From JAJTYI01 sp964420145 (GTDB lineage Bacteria > Patescibacteriota > Dojkabacteria > B142 > OLB20): a DNA stretch of 8,808 nt. Positions 1 to 5,499 of the stretch are shown piece after piece. The notes below the pieces were generated by a model. That model was given only the letters and a program-made list of their open reading frames with translations. It had not been told where the DNA came from and did no database searches. The position numbers were made by a program, and so were the translations under genes. The DNA is taken from positions 1 to 8,808 of the forward strand of contig CAYQRB010000034.1 in the NCBI GenBank assembly GCA_964420145.1, in the 5' to 3' direction. Within the stretch, counting starts at the first letter, position 1. Each line of letters begins with the position of its first letter.

Positions 1-1
1 T

Positions 2-835
2 AAAATCCAGTTTAACTCCCCTACTGGATCTAATTATGAGGAAGGGCGACGTAAGCTTAATGTATCTAATAGTAGGAAAACTCTTTCAAGTACAACGATT
101 AATAGAATGCTTACCAGTTTGAGAAGGTATCTTAAATACCTTCTGGTAAATGATTTACCTTGTCCCTTACCACCTGAAAAAATTGATTTTTTGCGTAAAG
201 AAAAGAAAATCAGTCCACTTGCTGAATATGGGGATCTACTTAAATTATTAGAAGCGCCATATAATTTAGAAAAAAATAATATTGTAAAGGAGCGTAATCG
301 TGCTTTTCTGGAACTTCTATTTGCAACTGGAATGAGGATATCCGAAGCCTGTAGTTTAAATATAGATCAAATCGGATATTATGAAGACATTGATAAAAAA
401 GATTTTAAATTTAATGAAAAATTTTTTATAACCGGTAAAGGGAAAAAACAACGATTTGTATATCTAACAGAAAGATCTGTGTATTATCTTAGATTGTATC
501 TGAAAACTCGTCGAGATAAGTATCCCGCATTATTTATTCCTACCAAGGGAAGGAGACGTAACGAAGACGATGTTCAGCTTATGAGGGTTTCCCAGAACTA
601 TTTTCAATTAAAAATATCCCAGTATAGAAAGCAATTAGGGATTAATGTAAAAACATCTGCACATAGTTTAAGACACGGATTTGCAACTTATATGGCAGAA
701 AACGGTGCAAATATCGTAGCTTTGCAAACTCTTTTAGGTCATGAGTCATTAACAACAACAACAAGATATATACATAGTTCTGATAAGTTGGCTGAAGAGG
801 CACATAAGGAGTTCCATCCAACAAATAGTTTATAA
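2..835 (+). CDS. Xer-family tyrosine recombinase, 5' end cut by window edge
   Basis: Site-specific recombinase that cleaves and rejoins DNA through a tyrosine-phosphate intermediate. The frame is open from base 2, so the gene starts upstream; the ATG at 107 is internal, because 35 in-frame residues precede it and the conserved end of the core-binding domain (TINRMLTSLRRYLKYLL) spans it. Numbering from that ATG, the catalytic set is complete: R77 in ATGMRISE, the GKGKKQR hairpin lysine at 111, H186 and R189 in AHSLRHG, H212 in LLGHES, and nucleophile Y221 in TRYIH. The C-terminus (AHKEFHP) matches the broken paralogue at 1432-2185. The nuclease-like gene follows after 30 nt on the same strand, so co-transcription is likely. 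It could be the chromosome-dimer resolvase or the recombinase of a mobile unit; the sequence does not decide. Family assignment is firm, role is not. Confidence 0.93.
   Translation, partial: KIQFNSPTGSNYEEGRRKLNVSNSRKTLSSTTINRMLTSLRRYLKYLLVNDLPCPLPPEKIDFLRKEKKISPLAEYGDLLKLLEAPYNLEKNNIVKERNRAFLELLFATGMRISEACSLNIDQIGYYEDIDKKDFKFNEKFFITGKGKKQRFVYLTERSVYYLRLYLKTRRDKYPALFIPTKGRRRNEDDVQLMRVSQNYFQLKISQYRKQLGINVKTSAHSLRHGFATYMAENGANIVALQTLLGHESLTTTTRYIHSSDKLAEEAHKEFHPTNSL
111..149. repeat. Inverted repeat inside the recombinase gene
   Basis: AAGGTAT (124-130) and ATACCTT (136-142) are perfect arms around CTTAA. The flanks TTACCAG (111-117) and CTGGTAA (143-149) also pair perfectly, with a 6-nt bulge (118-123) on one side. 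That gives 14 of 14 paired bases around one bulge. It lies in codons for the end of the core-binding domain, and the same place in the paralogue has no such repeat. Function is unknown; it may be chance in AT-rich DNA. Confidence 0.6.
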
Positions 836-865
836 AAGTATCTTTAATTTTAAATATCTATAGTA

Positions 866-1354
866 ATGAAGATAATGTTCCAAGATAAAACCCGATATGG
901 GAAAATAGGTGAATTACTGGTCCTACTGGAGTTTTTAAAATTAGGAGTAAATGGTGTAGTTATAGGTGGGCATAATCTAAAACATGCCCCAGATCTTTTG
1001 TTGGAAAATGGGATTGGCGTAGAGGTTAAAACATCAACATATATTGAAAAAAGATTTAAGGGTACATGGGATTTGGGAATAATGAAAGGTGGGTGGGCTT
1101 TTGCAGAAATAAAAAGAAGTGGTTCGGATATTCTTGCGTTTGTTTTACTTTATCCAGATTATTCAGTTTACAAGATTCTATATTGTTCTCCTTTGAATTT
1201 TACTGCAACGAATTGGAATTATAGGAAACCGATGAACTTACATCTAGATCAAAATAAACGAGGTCCGATTTCAAAAGAAACTACAGCACCAGACTTTATG
1301 AGTGAAGATTTAAATGACTATTTAAGTAAAAATTTCAATTTCTTAATTCGGTAA
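866..1354 (+). CDS. Small PD-(D/E)XK nuclease-like protein
   Basis: A 162-residue protein with the signature of the restriction-endonuclease-like fold: PD at 42-43, then nine residues, then E53-V54-K55 (GVEVKTS). An upstream helix carries E16 in YGKIGELLVLLEFLKLG, the usual place for the conserved helix-1 glutamate. The stretch SDILAFVLLYPDYSVYKILY (about 107-126) resembles the strand following the active site in this fold. In known families these residues bind the metal ion that cleaves DNA; the actual substrate here is unknown. No signal peptide, membrane segment or second domain is visible. ATG at 866 is used; ATG at 875 is a possible alternative, and neither has a Shine-Dalgarno sequence. 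It sits 30 nt after an intact recombinase and directly before a truncated one, which suggests a role in or carriage by a recombination-linked element. No methyltransferase partner is in the window. Confidence 0.7.
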   Translation: MKIMFQDKTRYGKIGELLVLLEFLKLGVNGVVIGGHNLKHAPDLLLENGIGVEVKTSTYIEKRFKGTWDLGIMKGGWAFAEIKRSGSDILAFVLLYPDYSVYKILYCSPLNFTATNWNYRKPMNLHLDQNKRGPISKETTAPDFMSEDLNDYLSKNFNFLIR

Positions 1355-1431
1355 TAAATACATCAGGTCTGAATCTTTTACTAGATAGGGATACAAAAGA
1401 ATCGAGCTCTAAGGCACTTAGAAGGCGTTCC

Positions 1432-2185
1432 ATGTATTCGGGTCGACTTGGAAGTCACAGTGTAAATCGTATGCTGTCATCACTAAGGAGTTATTTTAGA
1501 TTTCTACTTGAATTTGATTATAAAATTCCAATTCCTCCAGATTCTATAAAATTAATTAAAACTGAAAAAAATTAGTGGTGTTGCAGAACTGCAGGAATTA
1601 GTTTCTCTAATCGAAGCTCCTGAAAGTTTTGAGAATAAACGGAATATTAAATATAGAAATCGTGCAATGCTGGAGCTGTTGTTTGCAACAGGTATGAGAA
1701 TATCGGAACTCATGAATCTTAATCGTGAAGACTTAAAACTCGATGAATCGAAACAGGTCATACTAGATGATCGTATTTTTATAATGGGGAAAGGAAAAAA
1801 ACAACGATTTGTATATCTTACAGAGCGTTCGAAATTTTATCTCGAAAGGTATTTGCAAACTCGTAAAGATGAGTTTCAAGCGCTTTTTATTCCTTATCGT
1901 GGATTAAAGAAATCTTCTCAAAACCCCTATGATATGAGGATTTCGGTTAATTATTTACAATCGAAAATAAAAGAATATCGTATAAGACTTGGTATCAATA
2001 TCCCGCCTTCTGCACATAGTTTCCGTCATGGATTTGCTACATATTTAGTTGAAAATGGTGCGAATCCGGCTACTATACAGCATTTACTCGGCCACGAATC
2101 ATTGCAGACAACAAGTAGATATGTTCACCCTAGCGATCGACTTGCCCAAAAATCACATAAAGAGTTTCATCCACTAAAATCTTGA
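1432..2185 (+). pseudogene. Truncated, frameshifted Xer-family tyrosine recombinase
   Basis: Close paralogue of the recombinase at 2-835. The frame opens at 1330 and the first ATG is at 1432. Only about 14 residues precede the VNRMLSSLRSYFRFLL helix, so most of the N-terminal core-binding domain is missing. The frame stops at TAG 1573-1575 straight after a run of seven A's (1565-1571); adding one A joins it to the downstream frame and gives TEKKISGVAEL, matching KEKKISPLAEY in the paralogue. The rest is open to TGA 2183-2185 and keeps every catalytic residue: Arg in ATGMRISE, GKGKKQR, AHSFRHG, LLGHES and SRYVH. From ATG 1667 a 172-residue catalytic-domain-only protein could be made. The calls are a recent pseudogene, a phase-variable or slippage-corrected gene, or a sequencing error at the A-run; pseudogene is favoured because the 5' end is also missing. 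Confidence 0.75.
1565..1571 (+). other. A7 homopolymer at the frameshift point
   Basis: Seven A's lie exactly where the two reading frames of the recombinase remnant meet. Eight would restore a full frame that aligns with the intact paralogue. A +1 ribosomal shift or insertion of one A by RNA polymerase slippage would have the same effect; a -1 shift would not. Confidence 0.85.
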
Positions 2186-2218
2186 AATTATTGAAATTCT
2201 GTAAACAGAAGTATATAA

Positions 2219-2246
2219 AAAAGTAGGGGACTACTCCCCTACTTTT
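2219..2246. terminator. Bidirectional intrinsic terminator
   Basis: Perfect 11-bp inverted repeat: AAAAGTAGGGG (2219-2229) and CCCCTACTTTT (2236-2246) around ACTACT. It lies between the convergent ends of the recombinase remnant (+) and greA (-). On the - strand the stem runs into six U's (complement of 2217-2222), a good terminator for greA. On the + strand only four U's follow, so it is weaker there. Confidence 0.92.
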
Positions 2247-2285
2247 AATCATCTTAATTACTATTTGATCTATTTTAATTCAAAG

Positions 2286-2711
2286 TTACTGATGATTGAC
2301 TTCGAGTATCTGGATTAATTGTTTTCCTGCCGGGGTATCAAACTCTACCCTATCCCCTACTCCATTTCCTTCGAGAGCCTGAGCAATTGGAGAGTCAATA
2401 GATATTCGGCCATTTTGTGAATCGGCCTGGGCTGGGTGTACTACCCATAATTCTCTAGTATTTCCATTAATATCAACCTTGAAATATTGTCCGAAATGTT
2501 CGGGTAGTTGATTATTTTTTAAGGATTCTATTAAAGAGTCTACGGATTGCTCGAGGAAATCTTTTTTATCCAACAATTCACGCAAAACTGCTGAGTCATC
2601 ATCATCGTTTTCTTTGCGATCTTTTTCAATTTGTTGACCAATATTTTCAATCTGATTTTTGAGCTCTTGTATTCTCAACATTATATCTTCTTTTGCTTTT
2701 GCTGATACCAT
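2286..2711 (-). CDS. greA: GreA/Gfh-family transcription elongation factor
   Basis: A 141-residue protein (E. coli GreA is 158) that binds the RNA polymerase secondary channel. Residues about 1-65 form the antiparallel coiled coil. Residues about 70-141 form the FKBP-like C-terminal domain, with the family signature GRISIDSPIAQALEGNGVGD and the ending TPAGKQLIQILEV. The coiled-coil tip reads ENDDDDSAV at 34-42. By alignment D36 and D39 occupy the positions of the two catalytic acids of GreA (E. coli D41 and E44), but the usual DLxENAEY context is absent and all four central residues are Asp. This could mean normal cleavage activity or a Gfh-like pausing/inhibitory factor. ATG 2711 has no Shine-Dalgarno sequence and no alternative upstream start before an in-frame TGA at 2742-2744. 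It lies 25 nt after a terminator-type hairpin, suggesting control by attenuation. Family certain, subtype not. Confidence 0.92.
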   Translation of the reverse strand: MVSAKAKEDIMLRIQELKNQIENIGQQIEKDRKENDDDDSAVLRELLDKKDFLEQSVDSLIESLKNNQLPEHFGQYFKVDINGNTRELWVVHPAQADSQNGRISIDSPIAQALEGNGVGDRVEFDTPAGKQLIQILEVNHQ

Positions 2712-2723
2712 TGTTAGATAAAT

Positions 2724-2756
2724 AAAAAATAAAAAAACCTCTCATTTTGAGAGGTT
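2724..2756 (-). terminator. Intrinsic terminator directly before greA
   Basis: On the - strand AACCTCTCA (2756-2748) and TGAGAGGTT (2744-2736) form a perfect 9-bp stem with an AAA loop. It is followed by five U's, one A and six more U's (2735-2724). The greA ATG is at 2711, so a transcript stopping here never includes greA. It can end gyrBA transcription, or act as the terminator of a greA attenuator, since its first arm can also pair with 2776-2782. Confidence 0.88.
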
Positions 2757-2782
2757 AAATACAAGAAAGTATTCCCCTCTCA
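2748..2782 (-). promoter_or_regulatory. Putative antiterminator hairpin of the greA leader
   Basis: In - strand RNA, UGAGAGG (2782-2776) pairs perfectly with CCUCUCA (2754-2748). Inside, AAUAC (2773-2769) pairs with GUAUU (2762-2758) around a 6-nt loop, with a small internal loop between the two stems. CCUCUCA is also the first arm of the terminator at 2736-2756, so the two folds exclude each other. The competing arms at 2782-2776 and 2744-2738 are identical 7-mers. The pairing is read directly from sequence; regulatory use is inference. Confidence 0.55.
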
Positions 2783-2830
2783 GGTGTCTGTTTTTTTGTT
2801 AATAAAACTAAAACTAACTATATAATGCAT
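2780..2830 (-). CDS. Candidate leader peptide upstream of greA
   Basis: A 16-codon frame on the - strand, ATG at 2830 and TGA at 2782-2780, encoding MHYIVSFSFINKKTDT. It is unusual in two ways. The ATG sits six bases after a perfect TATAAT (2842-2837), where transcription would be expected to start, so the message could be leaderless. Its stop codon is the first three bases of the antiterminator arm UGAGAGG. A ribosome ending there would cover that arm and favour the terminator. There is no repeated amino acid that would name a sensed metabolite. Very short frames arise by chance, so confidence is low. Confidence 0.3.
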   Translation of the reverse strand: MHYIVSFSFINKKTDT

Positions 2831-2836
2831 AATCTT

Positions 2837-2865
2837 ATTATATATCGCTCTGGGTTATATAACGG
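2837..2865 (-). promoter_or_regulatory. Candidate greA leader promoter
   Basis: A perfect -10 TATAAT lies at 2842-2837 on the - strand, 60 nt beyond the gyrA stop. At 17-bp spacing the -35 position reads CCGTTA (2865-2860), a poor match. A 10-bp palindrome GTTATATAAC (2854-2863) overlaps that -35 position and could be an operator. Expected transcription start is near 2830. Confidence 0.4.
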
Positions 2866-2901
2866 AACTAAAAATTAACATTACATATAATACTATTTTT
2901 T

Positions 2902-5490
2902 TTATACAATAGCAATAGCACTTACCTCATCGCCTTTATCTAGGGAGATTAGGCGGACTCCTGCTGTTTGTCTATTTCTTTCTGGAAGATTATTTATAGG
3001 TGTGCGAAGGGCCTTGCCTCCCTTGGTTATGATTAGTAGATCTAGATCGGGATGATCGAAAATTCTTGCTGTGGTGAGATGACCAGTTTTTGTATTTACC
3101 CGTGCTGCAAATACTCCCTGCCCTCCCCTTTTCTGTGTTGGAAATTGCGAAAGCTTACTTACTTTCCCATAACCATTTCTAGAGATTGTTAGCATTAAAT
3201 CTTCACTATCACGCACAACATCCATAGAGATTACGAAATCATCCTTAAATTTGAATAATATTCCGCGTACTCCCATAGTGTCTCGACCGGTTGGACGGAC
3301 ATCTTTTTCGTGAAAACGGATAGATCTTGCTTGTTCTGTAATTAGTATAATCTCATTATCCCCGTTGGTTGGTCTTACCCAAGTAAGTTCATCATTAGGT
3401 GCCAGCTTAATTGAAATCAGACCATTGGTACGAATATTTGAAAAATCTTCAATATTAGTCTTTTTAACAGTACCCTGTTTTGTCGCCATAAATAAGAACC
3501 TATAGGGTTTTTTCTCCTTTTTATCATTATCTTCCTGACTAGAATTATCGTCATCTAGCTTCCCGTCTTCTTTTTTACTCAAGATACTAGTGATAAGCTC
3601 ATTTTGCTCGATATTGATTAAGTTTATAATAGCCTGCCCTTTTGCCGTTCTACTAAATTCTGGTATTTCATAAACCTTTTTAAAGAAGACACGACCTTTG
3701 TTTGTAAAAAATAATATATCATCATGCGTGTTACAACTTAAAATATGAGCTACCCCATCATCTTCTTTTGTTCCCATACCTGTTTTTCCTTTACCACCTC
3801 GTTTTTGTTGTTTATATATATTTTCGTTAATTCTTTTGACATACCCTTGTTCACTTACGGTTACAAAGACATCTTCTTTCTGAACTAAATCTAGTTCACT
3901 AAATTCTCCGACTTTCCCTTTGAATAGCTTTGTGCGTCTTTTATCGGAAAGTCTATCTTTTAGAGAAGTCATCTCATCTTTTATAATATTCAATACCTTT
4001 TCTGGTGTAGTAAGAAGATCAATGAGTTCTTTGATAAATTGTTTAATCTGTTTGTATTCCTCTTCGATTTTTTGCCTTTCTAGAGCAGCAAGTTTGCGTA
4101 ACTGCATATCAAGTATTGCGATCGATTGTAGTTCGGAAAGTTCAAACTTCGTCATAAGTGCAGTTTTGGCTGTATCTGCATCTTTTGAGTTGCGAATTGT
4201 ACTTATTACCTCATCTAGATTATCTAAGGCAATCATCAATCCTTCTAGTATATGTTCTCTTTCTCTTGCTTTGGCAAGGTCAAACTCAGCTCGCCTTATA
4301 ATAGTTTCTTGTCTATGTTCTATAAATAATTCAAGTATTCGTTTGAGGTTTAGTAGTTTTGGTTCTCCGTTTACAAGAGCTAATAAATTCATACTGAAAG
4401 TACTTTGCATTTCAGTATATTTATATAGTTTGTTTAGCACTGTGTTTGGGTTTCCATCTTTTTTAATATCGACAACAATACGAATAGTTTTGGTGGATTC
4501 ATCTCTAAGATCCGCTATTCCAATAATTTTCTTATCTCGATGTAGGTCTGCAATCTTCATCACTAGGTTGGCTTTATTGGTTTGATAAGGGAGTTCGGTA
4601 ATCACTATACGGAATTTGCCACCACCTCGCTCTTCTATACCTGCAACTGCTCTCATAAGTACTCTCCCTCGTCCTGTAGCATATCCACGAATTATTTCAC
4701 TTTGGTCATACACTTCTGCTCCTGTCGGAAAATCAGGTGCAGGGATATATTTAATTAGATCCTCTGTTGTGGTTGTAGATATAAATTTAGGAAACCTATC
4801 TTTTGATAGATTGCTAAGTTCAGTTATTGTTCTGATATCTTTAACATAGGTTAGGTCTTGCTGTGCGTAATCAAATTCGTTACCGGAGTCGATCATAAAG
4901 GTAATTCCATCGATTAGTTCTCCAAGATTATGAGGAGGGATTTTGGTTGCCATACCGACTGCGATTCCCTCTGCTCCATTTAATAGTAGGTTCGGAAGTA
5001 AGGAAGGAAGGAGGTTGGGTTCTTTGTAACTCCCGTCATAGGTTTGTACAAAATCTACTGTGTTTTTATCTATATCATTGATTATCTCCAATGCATTTTT
5101 GCCAAGTCGTGATTCTGTGTAACGCATTGCGGCGGCAGTATCTCCATCAATTGAACCAAAGTTCCCTTGTCCGTCTATTAGTGGATATCGAAAACTGAAA
5201 TCTTGTGCCATTCGTACCATAGCATCGTAGACTGCTGTATCTCCGTGTGGATGGTATTTACCTATAACCTCTCCTACGGTTCTTGCAGATTTTTTATATC
5301 CCTTACTAGGTAGAAACCCTTGTCTATACATAGCATAGAGGATTCTTCTCTGTACTGGTTTTAGTCCATCTCTCACCTCTGGTAATGCTCTTGCTACGAT
5401 AACGCTCATTGCGTAGTTAATATAAGAGTTGGACATTTCATCTACTATGTTTTTGCCCAATATTCGGTTGTTAGTATTAGTATCTGACAT
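2902..5490 (-). CDS. gyrA: DNA gyrase subunit A
   Basis: Cleaves and rejoins DNA in the A2B2 gyrase that introduces negative supercoils. The 862 residues match the family (E. coli 875). The N-terminal breakage-reunion domain carries catalytic R123-Y124 in AAAMRYTES. The quinolone-determining region is GKYHPHGDTAVYD (77-89), with T85 at the E. coli Ser83 position and D89 at the Asp87 position, an ordinary wild-type pattern. The C-terminal beta-pinwheel begins near 530 and has the GyrA box QKRGGKG at 562-568, which supports gyrase rather than topoisomerase IV. A second RGG motif, QKRGGQG, is at 786-792. Residues about 638-661 are an extra charged loop (Asp/Glu/Lys/Asn/Ser) between pinwheel blades. 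The start lies 9 nt after the gyrB stop, so the two are co-transcribed. No Shine-Dalgarno sequence is visible. Identification is secure. Confidence 0.98.
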   Translation of the reverse strand: MSDTNTNNRILGKNIVDEMSNSYINYAMSVIVARALPEVRDGLKPVQRRILYAMYRQGFLPSKGYKKSARTVGEVIGKYHPHGDTAVYDAMVRMAQDFSFRYPLIDGQGNFGSIDGDTAAAMRYTESRLGKNALEIINDIDKNTVDFVQTYDGSYKEPNLLPSLLPNLLLNGAEGIAVGMATKIPPHNLGELIDGITFMIDSGNEFDYAQQDLTYVKDIRTITELSNLSKDRFPKFISTTTTEDLIKYIPAPDFPTGAEVYDQSEIIRGYATGRGRVLMRAVAGIEERGGGKFRIVITELPYQTNKANLVMKIADLHRDKKIIGIADLRDESTKTIRIVVDIKKDGNPNTVLNKLYKYTEMQSTFSMNLLALVNGEPKLLNLKRILELFIEHRQETIIRRAEFDLAKAREREHILEGLMIALDNLDEVISTIRNSKDADTAKTALMTKFELSELQSIAILDMQLRKLAALERQKIEEEYKQIKQFIKELIDLLTTPEKVLNIIKDEMTSLKDRLSDKRRTKLFKGKVGEFSELDLVQKEDVFVTVSEQGYVKRINENIYKQQKRGGKGKTGMGTKEDDGVAHILSCNTHDDILFFTNKGRVFFKKVYEIPEFSRTAKGQAIINLINIEQNELITSILSKKEDGKLDDDNSSQEDNDKKEKKPYRFLFMATKQGTVKKTNIEDFSNIRTNGLISIKLAPNDELTWVRPTNGDNEIILITEQARSIRFHEKDVRPTGRDTMGVRGILFKFKDDFVISMDVVRDSEDLMLTISRNGYGKVSKLSQFPTQKRGGQGVFAARVNTKTGHLTTARIFDHPDLDLLIITKGGKALRTPINNLPERNRQTAGVRLISLDKGDEVSAIAIV

Positions 5491-5499
5491 AATTAACTT

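Noticed and set aside
5..29. Inverted repeat ATCCAGT/ACTGGAT
   Set aside because: Seven-bp arms with an 11-nt spacer inside coding sequence are expected by chance at this scale.
1561..1580. Programmed -1 ribosomal frameshift in the recombinase
   Set aside because: The A-run is slippery, but a -1 shift leads to the third frame; the homologous downstream frame needs +1 or one added base.
642..1761. Open frames on the - strand at 642-824 and 1552-1761
   Set aside because: They are antisense to the conserved catalytic domains of the recombinases and show no protein features of their own.
2183..2185. UGA recoded as glycine (code 25)
   Set aside because: gyrA, gyrB, holB, greA, the nuclease, the intact recombinase and pilB contain no in-frame TGA, although a code-25 genome would use it often.
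2197..2210. Palindrome TTCTGT-AA-ACAGAA
   Set aside because: It is short, lies between two convergent gene ends next to a terminator, and has no promoter nearby.
2748..2797. Hairpin 2748-2782 plus the T-run at 2791-2797 as a + strand terminator
   Set aside because: Eight bases separate stem and T-run, and no + strand gene is upstream after the strong terminator at 2219-2246.
2829..2841. ATAAT-CTT-ATTAT as a second dif-like site
   Set aside because: The 3-bp spacer is wrong for Xer sites, arms are only 5 bp, and the sequence overlaps the predicted -10 box.
3115..3135. Second GyrA-box-like motif QKRGGQG
   Set aside because: RGG-type motifs at this blade position are seen in ordinary GyrA C-terminal domains; the functional box is at residues 562-568.
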